From: a virus
Virus record (IMG/VR): IMGVR_UViG_3300043803_001227
Span: 1-30,771 of that record
Direction: 5' to 3' (one strand)
Length of the DNA stretch: 30,771 nucleotides
The position numbers were made by a program, and so were the translations under genes. The notes below the pieces were generated by a model. The model was not told the origin of the DNA and did not search any database. It was given only the letters and a program-made list of their open reading frames with translations. Positions 14,429-21,526 of this stretch are shown one piece after another. The stretch's first letter is position 1. The number at the start of each line of letters is the position of its first letter.

Positions 14429-15282
14429 CACGAGCGCTTGGGGTTCTTGAGCGCCCACTCCAGCGCCTGGCGGAAGTGGCCGCCCACCTCAGCCTTGAAC
14501 TGTCGCTCAGCGATCACCCTGATCGGGAACTGCACCGGGTAGCGCGGCTGCTCAGTGATCCAAAACGCCGGCTTGATGCCGCGGCGATAGCCCACGGTCT
14601 GCGGCCGGCCTGGCTTGCCTGAGCCGATCCCTGTGCCGCCCTTGGGTCCCTTGCCCGTGCGCTGCATGATGGCCCCGCCCTTGCGGCGATCGACGAACAG
14701 ATCCACCTCCCGCCGCTTGGCTGCTGTGCGCCCGCGTGAGCCTGGGCCGCTGGGTGCGTTGGAGGTGACGCCCTGGTCACGGTTGGCCCCGAGCCTGGAG
14801 AGCAGGCGCTGGTAGTTGCCGCCGGTGATGTTGCCGAAGCTGTTGGTCTTGCCGATGCCGTGGCCGCCTGGGGTGATGAACTGGTTCGAGCGGATCACGC
14901 CAGTGCGCCTGAGTGCCAGCTCTGTGCTCTTGGCTGAGCGGATGCCGCCACGGGCCAGCACGTCCATGTAGCGGCCGGACGGGACGCCCATGCCCGACAT
15001 GCGGCCCATGTCAGCGAACGACCCGTCGCCATAGTTGAAGCCCACCACGGCCACGGGGTTGGCCCGGGTGGCATAGCGCACCAGCAGGCCGCGCGTGGTC
15101 CAGCTGGTGGGCTTGTTGACCGCACCAGTAGCCAGGCGCCGCTTCAGGTTTGCGTGGATCGATTTGGCGGTGGCAGTGATAGCCCTGGAGCTCACGAAGT
15201 CAAGCTCGCCTCTGATCGTCGCCAACCAGAGATCAGCCTTGCGCAGATCGCTGGTGTCAATGCTGATCTGAATCCCCGCCAC
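14428..15282 (-). CDS. Minor tail protein Z-like
   Basis: A 284-residue protein with the layout of lambda gpZ-type tail completion proteins. The first third is a helix-rich part with 'SSRAITATAKSIHANLKRRL'. A Gly/Arg-rich middle contains 'RGRTAAKRREVDLFVDRRKG'. It ends 'PVQFPIRVIAERQFKAEVGG', where lambda Z also has a Tyr-Pro-Ile...Pro segment and a final Arg-rich helix. gpZ acts at the tail top and helps DNA reach the portal. The start is a GTG at 15282 with GAGAGG seven nt upstream. In lambda, Z follows the FII gene; here the gene stands before the terminases, so the assignment remains moderate. Confidence 0.55.
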   Translation of the reverse strand: MAGIQISIDTSDLRKADLWLATIRGELDFVSSRAITATAKSIHANLKRRLATGAVNKPTSWTTRGLLVRYATRANPVAVVGFNYGDGSFADMGRMSGMGVPSGRYMDVLARGGIRSAKSTELALRRTGVIRSNQFITPGGHGIGKTNSFGNITGGNYQRLLSRLGANRDQGVTSNAPSGPGSRGRTAAKRREVDLFVDRRKGGAIMQRTGKGPKGGTGIGSGKPGRPQTVGYRRGIKPAFWITEQPRYPVQFPIRVIAERQFKAEVGGHFRQALEWALKNPKRS

Positions 15283-15427
15283 CCTTCACCTCTCGAACAT
15301 GGATCACAGTCTGATGCGGGTGCAACGTGCGCCACAGCCACCCAGCCGCCCAGGCTGATCGGGCCATGATGCGGTGGTCACGGGTGCGGCAGGGGTCGTG
15401 CCGGACGGTGACCCAGAACGCGCGCAT
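15257..15427 (-). CDS. Small conserved-looking hypothetical protein
   Basis: A 56-residue ORF starting MRAFWVTVRHDPCRTRDHRI. Its ATG shares one base with the RusA stop (TGATG), the standard junction of this operon, and its 3' end overlaps the gpZ-like GTG start by 26 nt. Composition (Trp, His, Arg, strand-like 'FWVTVRH' and 'QTVIHVREV') suggests a folded small domain. It explains the otherwise empty 144 bases between the RusA and Z-like genes. No family is recognised. Confidence 0.55.
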   Translation of the reverse strand: MRAFWVTVRHDPCRTRDHRIMARSAWAAGWLWRTLHPHQTVIHVREVKGGGDSDQH

Positions 15428-15843
15428 CAGCCCTTGATCTCCCTGATCTCGATCCGGCAGCCCTCCAGCTCGCCAGGCAAGGTGTACTCCTTGCTGGCCA
15501 CCAGGAAGGCCACCTGCGAATCATCAGCGAACAGCACGCCGGTAAGCGCATCGAGGGTGCTGCGGCAGAGCTTGTCCAGGTCGGGCCGGGTGATGTGCTC
15601 GATGCGCGCTGATGCCTTGATCTGCCCCTTGCTGTCGTGGTGCCCCTTCGGCCGCCTGAACCTGAACAACAGGTGCAGGTAGATCGGCTCAGCAGAAATG
15701 GCCAGGCCGGTGGCGATTGCCTCCTGCCTGACCGCTTCGCGCCATGGCTTCACCTTGGCGCTTGACTCCACCATCCGGCCGCCGCCCACATGGCGTTTGC
15801 TGCCCTGCGGGGCGGGGCTGAGGCCGAGCACGGTGAAGATCAC
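15427..15843 (-). CDS. rusA: RusA family Holliday junction resolvase
   Basis: A 138-residue protein with the RusA family signature. It has an N-terminal strand with 'FTVLGLSPAPQGSKRH', a conserved 'RPDLDKLCRSTLDALTGVLF' in which the Asp residues bind metal, and 'ADDSQVAFLVASKEY' following. The enzyme cuts four-way junctions to resolve branched replication or recombination intermediates before packaging. I chose a GTG at 15843 that follows the upstream gene's stop by 4 nt and puts the strand at the N-terminus. The frame is open further, to a TTG at 15888. A GGAG sits 10 nt upstream. It follows two small genes and precedes structural genes. Confidence 0.85.
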   Translation of the reverse strand: MIFTVLGLSPAPQGSKRHVGGGRMVESSAKVKPWREAVRQEAIATGLAISAEPIYLHLLFRFRRPKGHHDSKGQIKASARIEHITRPDLDKLCRSTLDALTGVLFADDSQVAFLVASKEYTLPGELEGCRIEIREIKG

Positions 15844-15847
15844 GCCC

Positions 15848-16072
15848 TCATCGCTCCGCCTCACGGCACAGCCACTGAGTTGCCTCAATCAAAGACATGG
15901 GCCGGCCTGCCTGTTGCTCAAGCACGATCAGCTCGGCCGCCAGGTGGGCCAAGGTGAGCCGGGCCATCTGGCTGATCCAGGTGGCGCTGCAATCGGCCTC
16001 GATCATCGCCTCGGTCATGGCCGACACCGTGCGATCCACCAGGGTGTCCTGGGTGGTTTCTTGAATGCTCAT
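15848..16072 (-). CDS. Small helical hypothetical protein
   Basis: A 74-residue protein (MSIQETTQDTLVDRTVSAMT) that is almost entirely helical in composition, with an acidic first half and 'LTLAHLAAELIVLEQQAGRP' and 'SLIEATQWLCREAER' after it. The start overlaps the stop of the next upstream gene by 4 nt (ATGA). No known motif was seen. Its place between a helical coiled-coil protein and the RusA gene suggests a DNA-metabolism accessory protein, but nothing in the sequence shows this. Confidence 0.6.
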   Translation of the reverse strand: MSIQETTQDTLVDRTVSAMTEAMIEADCSATWISQMARLTLAHLAAELIVLEQQAGRPMSLIEATQWLCREAER

Positions 16073-16422
16073 GGCTGCGGGCTCCTGATGGTCCAGAACG
16101 GGGCGCCGACCTTGACCGTGGCTGACCCATCGGCCTCGGCGGCAGCCTTGGCGGCCTTGGTTTTGGACTCCAGCTCCTGGACGGCGGCGGGGTAGGCCCA
16201 GGACTTGCGGCCGGCGCTCCAGCTGAACGCCCAGTCGTTGTGCGAGAAGCCGCCCTGATCAACTTCGCCGGCCGCAGCCAGCTGATCCAGTCGATCCAGC
16301 AGGGCCTCATCGGTGGCCTTGAGGCGGGCCAGGGCTTGGCGGACCTCGACCAATCGATCCAGGACCTGATCGGCGTCCATAGCGTCGAGATCAACCTCGA
16401 CAGTCTGAGTGAGATCAGCCAT
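16069..16422 (-). CDS. Helical hypothetical protein in the recombination cluster
   Basis: A 117-residue protein; I chose the ATG at 16422 (MADLTQTVEVDLDAMDADQV) because the 44 residues further upstream are low-quality read-through. A helical segment (VEVRQALARLKATDEALLDR) precedes a short aromatic part (FSHNDWAFSWSAGRKSWAYP) and a second helix. It loosely recalls small phage proteins next to exonuclease genes. A 30-residue ORF (16415-16507) overlaps its start by 8 nt. I cannot assign a function. Confidence 0.6.
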   Translation of the reverse strand: MADLTQTVEVDLDAMDADQVLDRLVEVRQALARLKATDEALLDRLDQLAAAGEVDQGGFSHNDWAFSWSAGRKSWAYPAAVQELESKTKAAKAAAEADGSATVKVGAPFWTIRSPQP

Positions 16423-16507
16423 GGGAAACGATCGCGACGAAGAACGTGCCGAAGGCGATGAAGAGAAGCCAGTCGCCAGCGAGGCGATGGGGGGATAGGC
16501 GAAACAT
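16415..16507 (-). CDS. Putative 30-residue membrane peptide
   Basis: A very short ORF (MFRLSPHRLAGDWLLFIAFG, ending FVAIVSHG) with one clear membrane segment of about 18 residues and positive charge at the N-terminus. Its stop overlaps the ATG of the next gene (ATGGCTGA). It would be the first gene behind the promoter-like site at 16555-16584. No ribosome site is visible, so the call is cautious. Small membrane peptides of this kind are common in phages but nothing shows its role. Confidence 0.35.
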   Translation of the reverse strand: MFRLSPHRLAGDWLLFIAFGTFFVAIVSHG

Positions 16508-16528
16508 GGGGCAGGTGGTGGGTGGTGA

Positions 16529-16549
16529 GGTCGGCTCAGAAGTCCGACC
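16529..16549. promoter_or_regulatory. Operator-like inverted repeat at the predicted late-operon start
   Basis: GGTCGG (16529-16534) and CCGACC (16544-16549) are perfect inverse complements around 9 nt. The repeat begins where the promoter at 16555-16584 would start its transcript (about 16549), a classic operator position. It could equally be a hairpin at the 5' end of the RNA. Confidence 0.45.
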
Positions 16550-16554
16550 GCCAC

Positions 16555-16584
16555 ACCCTACTAGCTCGGTATGGCGGCTGGCAA
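16555..16584 (-). promoter_or_regulatory. Candidate promoter of the morphogenesis operon
   Basis: On the minus strand TTGCCA (16584-16579, five of six bases to TTGACA) is followed after 18 nt by TAGGGT (16560-16555). The same TAGGGT with an 18-nt spacer and a TTG box precedes the operon at 26558. It points into the long minus-strand gene series that ends with the tape measure. The match to the -10 consensus is only moderate. Confidence 0.5.
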
Positions 16585-16587
16585 GCA

Positions 16588-17253
16588 TCAGAACGGCGTA
16601 GGCTCAGCGTTCCGAGCCCGCCACGTCGCCCAGGCGCCAGCCCAGGCCAGTAGGCACTCCTGGCGGGAATACAGCGGGCTGAAGGTGGTCTGGCCGGGCC
16701 TGGCCCAGATCGTCTGCCCAGCGTCGTAGTGGTTGCCCCAGGTGGCTTCGAGCGCCATGTAGCCGCCGATCTGCGCCCGGGTGTCGTAGGTGCTGCCGTT
16801 CTCCCCCAGGCTCTTGAGGTCGGCCAGGATGCGCCGGCCCTGCTCGTCGATGTAGGCGCAGTCGAAGGTGCCGGCCACCTTGCGGCGCAGGCAGCAGGTG
16901 GGGCGCTCTGACGCGATCACCTGCAGCTGGTGCCAGCGGTCGTGGGTGAGCAGTGGCGCGATCCAGTCGGCGTAGGGGCCGGCGATCAGTTCGGACAGTT
17001 CGTGGCCGCTGACTGGCTGCCCCCCAAACTCAAAAGCCAGCATCAGCTCCAGCGCCCGATGGCAGCTGTTACCCCTGGGCTCCCAGGTGGCGCGGGTCGC
17101 CTCGATGCGATCCATGGCGTAGTCGCTCTTCGTGCAGCCGATCACGCCGGTGACGCTCACGGGGAACTCCACATCGCCCAGCCAGTAGCGGTGTTCAGGG
17201 TCTCGGCGGTGAAGGCCGGCGATGGGTGGGAGCCAGGGGTGCGGGGTGGGCAT
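16588..17253 (-). CDS. PD-(D/E)XK nuclease, RecB/Cas4-like exonuclease
   Basis: A 221-residue protein. The N-terminal part has 'SVTGVIGCTKSDYAMDRIEA' and 'RGNSCHRALELMLAFEF', where the His-containing helix with Glu is typical of RecB-like nucleases. The active site is 'RKVAGTFDCAYIDEQGRRIL' and then 'ADLKSLG', giving the Asp, Asp-x-Lys set, followed by 'QIGGYMALE', the usual motif with Gln and Tyr. Phage enzymes of this class process dsDNA ends for recombination, working with a ssDNA-annealing or binding protein. The rich Trp/Cys content is unusual for the group. It is transcribed toward the repeat-free side and ends just before the late promoter. Confidence 0.75.
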   Translation of the reverse strand: MPTPHPWLPPIAGLHRRDPEHRYWLGDVEFPVSVTGVIGCTKSDYAMDRIEATRATWEPRGNSCHRALELMLAFEFGGQPVSGHELSELIAGPYADWIAPLLTHDRWHQLQVIASERPTCCLRRKVAGTFDCAYIDEQGRRILADLKSLGENGSTYDTRAQIGGYMALEATWGNHYDAGQTIWARPGQTTFSPLYSRQECLLAWAGAWATWRARNAEPTPF

Positions 17254-17314
17254 GGGTGGGTGGGGGTGGGTGGGGGTGAGTGGCTCAGGATCGGGAGGCT
17301 GAGCCTCTCACGCG

Positions 17315-17504
17315 CCCGGACAGGCCGGACAATCCGGCCAATCAGTCGTGCCAAGGGGTCTCAGTGTCCGGAGCGTTTTCGGACAACCCGGCCATGGTGT
17401 AGCGGGGTTTACTACTGTCCGGGTTGTCCGGCTTGTCCGACGTTTTCTAAAAGGGGTCAAATCCACTGCTATCACTGGTTGGCCGGTCTGTCCGGGTTGT
17501 CCGG
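17315..17504. repeat. CCGGACA/TGTCCGG repeat array, candidate origin or regulatory array
   Basis: Within 190 nt there are about nine (C)CGGACA or TGTCCG(G) units in both orientations. They include a perfect 17-bp direct repeat CTGTCCGGGTTGTCCGG at 17415-17431 and 17488-17504 and a perfect inverted repeat GGCCGGA-CAA-TCCGGCC at 17323-17339. Half lie in the gap after the primase-helicase gene, half in its last codons, where they encode an Arg-Thr-rich tail. An iteron-like origin beside a replication gene is the natural reading; protein low complexity is an alternative. Confidence 0.5.
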
Positions 17505-19741
17505 AGTGTTTCACCCGAGGCGATTTTGTACGTTGCCTCCGTCCCGGCCCTCATCGATTCGGCCAGGCCCAGCTCCACCAGGCGGCGCAGCGAGTCGTCA
17601 ACCCGGCGCGCGTCCTTGTCCCGCCCGCGCTCGCCCCATTCGATCTCCAGCGCTTCGCAGACCTGCCGGCGGGTCATCCACTGGCCGGACTCCTCCAGGG
17701 CCTCCAGGGCCTCGCGTTGCTGCAGGCTGAGCCGCTGCTGCTTCTTGGCGTCGTCGGCGGCGTTCTTGGCCGTCTCCTGCCATTCCGCAAAGGTGCCGAC
17801 CTTGTGGAAGCGACCGCTGCCGGCGGTGCCGCTGATCACCAGGTCGAAGCTCTGACCGCTGCGGGCTTCGCGCACGATCCGCCGCTGGGGGGCGTCCTTG
17901 ATCGGCTTGCCGTTCTGGTCTGGGATGTAGTGCAGCGTGATGATCGTGTTTGCCGATCCGGCGATGGCGTTGTGTCCGCTCAGGGCCTCGGTGCCGATCA
18001 GGCCATCGGCCTTGTTGCAGTGATGCACCACCAGCAGCGAACCGCCGACGTTGATCACCGCCGCTTTGAGGTCGTAGAGGATCGCCCCGATCTCTGGATC
18101 GTTCTCGCCGTGCTGGAGCGATCGCCCGATGGACCGCAGGCTGTCGAGAATCACCAAGGCGCCGGGGTTTGCCTTCACCGTGTCGAGAAGGCCATCCATG
18201 TCCGGCTCGGTGAGCCTGAAATGCCGCGACCACAGCAGGCCGGGGTGCTCCCAGGCCCCGAGGGCCTCGAGCATGTCGGCGCTGTCGCCGTCGGCCTGGT
18301 CGTCGGTGACGAGCACCACCGGCCGGGTGCCGTCTGGCTTGTTGTCGAGGATCTCGGTCCCATTCAGCACGGCATCGGCGATCGCCAGCGCGAAGCGGGT
18401 TTTACCGACCTTCGCCCTGCCGCCAACGATGCTCATGTCCTCGGCGGGGATCAGCCCATCGATCAGCCACCGCACCCGGGGGCGCTCCATCGCCATCCGC
18501 TGCTCAGCGGTGAGCGGCTCGAACTTGTGGCCCTGCTGTGCGTCCTTAGCCTCCAGCACCCGCTGGGCGATTTCCTGGCGGTTGATGAACTTGCCCAGGC
18601 CCAGGGCCTCGACCGCCTTGAGAAGCCGCACCCGCCGCGTCAGGCTGTTGCGTTGCCGGTGGGATTCCACCTCCACGCAGCGGTTGAAGCAGGCCAGCCG
18701 GCGGGTGAGCGATAGCTGCTTGCCGCCGCTGCGCTGCTTCTTGGCCTCCTTGGGCTTGGGCTTGTTGGGCGGCGGTGGCGGTGGGTCGCTCGGCGGTGGC
18801 GGATTGGCGGCCTCCTTCGCCGCGGCCGATTGCTCGGCCTTGGCCTTGCGTGAGTGCATGAGCCTGGCGGCGCTCTCGATGGCGCTCAGCTGCTCCGCCG
18901 TGCTGCCGGGGGCGTCGTCGATCGATCCACCTTCGGGAAGGCCAGGCCAGAGCTCCTCGGCGTGCAACACCAGCAGGGGAAGCCCGGCCATCGCCGCGGC
19001 CTCGGCTGCTTGCTTGGCCCTGGCGTGCCCGGTCTCGTCGTTGTCGGCCAGGTAGACCACGCCCGGGGTTCCCTCCAGCGCCAGGGCCTCGTAGCGCTGG
19101 TGGATCTGCTCGACCCCATGAGCGTGGCCTGGCTGGCTGATCGCCACGAAGCCAGCGGCGGCGGCCAGCTCAGCGCACTTCTCGCCCTCCACCTCCAGGG
19201 GCCAACCCTCGGCGATGGCGCAGTCGTCGTGGTTGAAGGTGTACCAGGGCTCAGGGCCCGAGCCATCCACCCAGCGCCCATCGGCCAGGTGCTGGCAGAA
19301 GAACCGCTTGCCACCGCCTTGCAGCGGCGCCCGGTTGACCCGCTGGGTGGCGCTGTAGCTGTAGGGGCTGCCGGACGGCTGCCGTGGCTCAGCCAGCCGC
19401 GCCAACGTCGGCGCCTGGGCTGGCATCGCTGCTGGCTTCGGCGGGGGCTCTGGGGCCTGCTGCGGCGGCGGATTGAAGTCGATCGGTCGGCGAGTGTCGC
19501 CCATCCGTGGTTTGTGCAGGGTGAAGTGCCCGGCCCTGCCGTCCTTGGTGTTCTTGGTGAAGGCCCATGACTGGTCGTCGCCCAGGCCGCGCACCACGTC
19601 GCCGGGCCGGTAGTCCTTGGGGTGATGGCAGATCACCTCCAGGCCATCGGGGCTGGTTCTGCAGTCGCGGTCCTTGGTCCTGCCGCACACGGGGCAGGGG
19701 TTGTGTTTGCCGCTGGGGAACAGGCGGCGTTCGCCGCTCAT
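17447..19741 (-). CDS. TOPRIM primase fused to RecA-like replicative helicase
   Basis: A 764-residue replication protein. It opens with a zinc-binding Cys set (C16, C19, C27, C38). A TOPRIM domain follows, with 'VEGEKCAEL' at 184-192 and 'DND' at 233-235. After a proline-rich linker (about 312-330) comes a RepA/AAA_25-type ATPase with Walker A 'GGRAKVGKT' (440-448), Walker B 'ALVILDSLRS' and 'LLVVHHCNKADG'. The end carries a winged-helix-like region (QREALEALEESGQWMTRRQV). Such proteins prime and unwind phage DNA. The last residues are Arg-Thr-rich and encoded by the repeat array. A GGAG lies 8 nt before the ATG, which shares one base with the upstream stop. Confidence 0.88.
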   Translation of the reverse strand: MSGERRLFPSGKHNPCPVCGRTKDRDCRTSPDGLEVICHHPKDYRPGDVVRGLGDDQSWAFTKNTKDGRAGHFTLHKPRMGDTRRPIDFNPPPQQAPEPPPKPAAMPAQAPTLARLAEPRQPSGSPYSYSATQRVNRAPLQGGGKRFFCQHLADGRWVDGSGPEPWYTFNHDDCAIAEGWPLEVEGEKCAELAAAAGFVAISQPGHAHGVEQIHQRYEALALEGTPGVVYLADNDETGHARAKQAAEAAAMAGLPLLVLHAEELWPGLPEGGSIDDAPGSTAEQLSAIESAARLMHSRKAKAEQSAAAKEAANPPPPSDPPPPPPNKPKPKEAKKQRSGGKQLSLTRRLACFNRCVEVESHRQRNSLTRRVRLLKAVEALGLGKFINRQEIAQRVLEAKDAQQGHKFEPLTAEQRMAMERPRVRWLIDGLIPAEDMSIVGGRAKVGKTRFALAIADAVLNGTEILDNKPDGTRPVVLVTDDQADGDSADMLEALGAWEHPGLLWSRHFRLTEPDMDGLLDTVKANPGALVILDSLRSIGRSLQHGENDPEIGAILYDLKAAVINVGGSLLVVHHCNKADGLIGTEALSGHNAIAGSANTIITLHYIPDQNGKPIKDAPQRRIVREARSGQSFDLVISGTAGSGRFHKVGTFAEWQETAKNAADDAKKQQRLSLQQREALEALEESGQWMTRRQVCEALEIEWGERGRDKDARRVDDSLRRLVELGLAESMRAGTEATYKIASGETLRTTRTDRPTSDSSGFDPF

Positions 19742-19908
19742 CAGCCTTGCTCCGGCTCGGCAGCCTGAGCGACAGGATCCGCCGCCATGGCCTGCTCAAG
19801 GGCCAGGATCACAAGGGCGTTGAGGGCCAAGCCGCGCTGGGTGCGCTGCGCCTTGAGCCATGCCAGCTGGGCCGCCGTGGGCCTGACGCTGATCGGGTGC
19901 CGGTGCAT
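19741..19908 (-). CDS. Small ribbon-helix-helix-like protein
   Basis: A 55-residue protein with the ATG at 19908 (MHRHPISVRPTAAQLAWLKA). The pattern, a short strand 'ISVRPT' followed by two helices ('AQLAWLKAQRTQRGL' and 'ALNALVILALEQAM'), fits ribbon-helix-helix DNA-binding proteins, though it may be degenerate. The longer open frame upstream crosses the divergent promoter region and is unlikely to be coding. It shares one base with the primase start and would be cotranscribed with it. It may be an autoregulator of the replication operon. The function is inferred from fold-like features only. Confidence 0.6.
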   Translation of the reverse strand: MHRHPISVRPTAAQLAWLKAQRTQRGLALNALVILALEQAMAADPVAQAAEPEQG

Positions 19909-19987
19909 TGACAGGGATCGGTGTTCTGAGCCAATGTAGCGAAAGCGGTTCAGGCCCGCTACTCTGAGCCGCAACGGACCCGCACCC
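19909..19987. promoter_or_regulatory. Divergent promoter region with inverted repeat
   Basis: The 79-nt space between the replication operon (minus) and the nuclease-like gene (plus) contains GTAGCG (19936-19941) and CGCTAC (19957-19962), an inverted repeat whose arms overlap possible -10 boxes on each strand: TACATT for the minus strand (19938-19933) and TACTCT for the plus strand (19960-19965). Neither has a strong -35 box. A protein bound to the repeat could control both directions. Confidence 0.45.
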
Positions 19988-20599
19988 ATGCCGACGCCGA
20001 TCCCAGCAATCCAGACAGAGGCCTTCGGCTGCCTATTCAGGAGCCGCCTGGAAGCCCGCTGCGCTGTGTTCCTGCAGGCCATGGGCTTGCGGTGGGAATA
20101 CGAGCCGGAAGGCTATGAACTGCCATCTGGCCGTTACCTGCCCGACTTCAGGGTCCACAAAGAGGGATGCCCGGCTGGGTATTACTGGATCGAATGCAAA
20201 GGCGGCATCCCGACTGATCAGGAAGTGCAGTTGGCGCGCGAGCTAGCCAAAGCCACAACGGCTTGCGTTGTGTTTTTTCGGCAGCCGTTTTTTCAGCTGA
20301 TGCGGGAGCAGTGCGCCAGCTATGTGGAGTTCTTTGAAAGCGATTTCTACACGGATGGCTGGGGCCCATGGAACGGAGAAGTGACGGATCCGTGGAGTCT
20401 TAATTGCAAAGATCGCGCCTTACTGTTTGGCAATCATCACTGGTATCAGATGTGGGACCGGCATTCGATTGCGGATCAGGATTTAGTGAAGCTCGGCTTT
20501 GACATGGGATCGGCTGAGCCCTGGTGGCCGCTGAGCAAGGCAAGCAAGGCTGCCACAGCAGCGTTGAGCGCTCGCTTCGAGCACGGCGAATCCCCCTAA
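19988..20599 (+). CDS. PD-(D/E)XK-type nuclease-like protein
   Basis: A 203-residue protein whose first 100 residues fit a small endonuclease fold: 'FRSRLEARCAVFLQAMGLRW' (Glu-Arg helix), 'YEPEGYELPSGRYLPDFRVH' and 'YYWIECKGG', giving the Asp and Glu-x-Lys positions of a PD-(D/E)XK site. TnsA-, VSR- or MrfA-type nucleases have this order. The second half is rich in Trp/Phe and has no recognised motif. The gene is AT-richer than its surroundings from about 20240 on, is not overlapped with neighbours, and is divergent from the replication operon, so it looks like cargo. It could be a defence, anti-defence or DNA-processing nuclease. Confidence 0.6.
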   Translation: MPTPIPAIQTEAFGCLFRSRLEARCAVFLQAMGLRWEYEPEGYELPSGRYLPDFRVHKEGCPAGYYWIECKGGIPTDQEVQLARELAKATTACVVFFRQPFFQLMREQCASYVEFFESDFYTDGWGPWNGEVTDPWSLNCKDRALLFGNHHWYQMWDRHSIADQDLVKLGFDMGSAEPWWPLSKASKAATAALSARFEHGESP

Positions 20600-20680
20600 C
20601 CCCCTGGGCCTGCCCCGCCAACACGGCAGCGCTGTAAGCCCCACGCCCACCACCCACCTGCACCACCACTCTTTGATGTC

Positions 20681-21304
20681 ATGCAAACCCGTCTTTCTGA
20701 TTGGATCAAATCTGCACCAGTAGGCAAAACGACGACATACGAACTTCTTGCGGTTCTTGGCATTAAACCCGACAAGGTCCGGTCTCGCGGCGTTTCGGCT
20801 GCCGTCTCGGTGCTTAATGATGAGCAGGTATTGGCAATGGACAAAGCGGCGCTGGCCGTTTCTACTGGCACGCCAGTTGCTCAAATTGCAGCCATTGCGC
20901 CTACGCAAAGCCTTGACCTTGAAGCGCTTGAGCTTCGGCTTGTGGCGGCTTTAGAGATGGTTCGCGCCGCAATGGGACAACCGTTAAGTACTAGAGCTTG
21001 TGCCACCATTGTTGCGCCTGCGCCTAAACTGCCACTCGGCAAGATGAGCCGCGCGGTACTGTTCAGTGCCATCGTTTCTCAATACGAAAACTTCACTGAG
21101 CATCGAGGCCGCTATGACGTCAAAGAGTTTCGCCAGTTATGCGAGCCATTGCTTGCCAAGCATTTTCACACCGAAGATGTCGAGCCAAACCGTGACGGGG
21201 TTCCGAAGTGGTACGGGCGGTTTTGCTACGCGCATTCCCAACACGCCGCCGGCCAAGGATACATCCACGAATCGAACGGCTTTTTTATCAAACTGAGCAC
21301 CTAA
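20681..21304 (+). CDS. Unknown protein with possible C-terminal winged helix
   Basis: A 207-residue protein of visibly lower GC than the rest, starting MQTRLSDWIKSAPVGKTTTY. The first 50 residues contain 'TTYELLAVLGIKPDKVRSRG', which may be a helix-turn-helix. A central helix (LDLEALELRLVAALEMVRAA) is followed by a C-terminal part, 'VPKWYGRFCYAHSQHAAGQG' then 'YIHESNGFFIKLST', that recalls Mrr-type winged helices (Trp..Arg..., Gly-x-Ile, x-x-Gly-x-Phe-x-Leu). It stands alone between gaps of about 80 and 10 nt. It may form a unit with the nuclease-like gene before it. I do not recognise a family. Confidence 0.6.
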   Translation: MQTRLSDWIKSAPVGKTTTYELLAVLGIKPDKVRSRGVSAAVSVLNDEQVLAMDKAALAVSTGTPVAQIAAIAPTQSLDLEALELRLVAALEMVRAAMGQPLSTRACATIVAPAPKLPLGKMSRAVLFSAIVSQYENFTEHRGRYDVKEFRQLCEPLLAKHFHTEDVEPNRDGVPKWYGRFCYAHSQHAAGQGYIHESNGFFIKLST

Positions 21305-21314
21305 CCCCCAGGGC

Positions 21315-21482
21315 ATGGCCGGCACGACCCGCCGATTACCCACCCTCCGCGGTGAAGCCATCCACTGCCCGGCCCAGGCGGTGGCCGTTAATGGCCTCTC
21401 CCGAACAACACGGACCCATCGAGGTCAGCTGCTGGTGCCAGGTGTTCATCCCGAGGAGCAGCTGCAAGGGTGGGGCCTGTAA
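21315..21482 (+). CDS. Possible small protein
   Basis: A 55-residue ORF (MAGTTRRLPTLRGEAIHCPA) in the 222-nt gap between two plus-strand genes. It has GC-rich third positions like its neighbours, a Thr/Arg-rich middle and an end 'EEQLQGWGL'. An overlapping second frame from 21391 has similar base use, so the choice is uncertain. No motif was seen. If neither is real the gap is leader for the following operon. Confidence 0.35.
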   Translation: MAGTTRRLPTLRGEAIHCPAQAVAVNGLSRTTRTHRGQLLVPGVHPEEQLQGWGL

Positions 21483-21526
21483 GTCCCTGGCCCCTTTCCA
21501 CTCTCACCACCATCCCTCAGACTCCC

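Noticed and set aside
17348-18715. Long plus-strand frame opposite the primase-helicase gene (455 codons).
   Set aside because: It is antisense to a gene with clear TOPRIM and Walker motifs. The composition follows the opposite strand and no ribosome site was seen.
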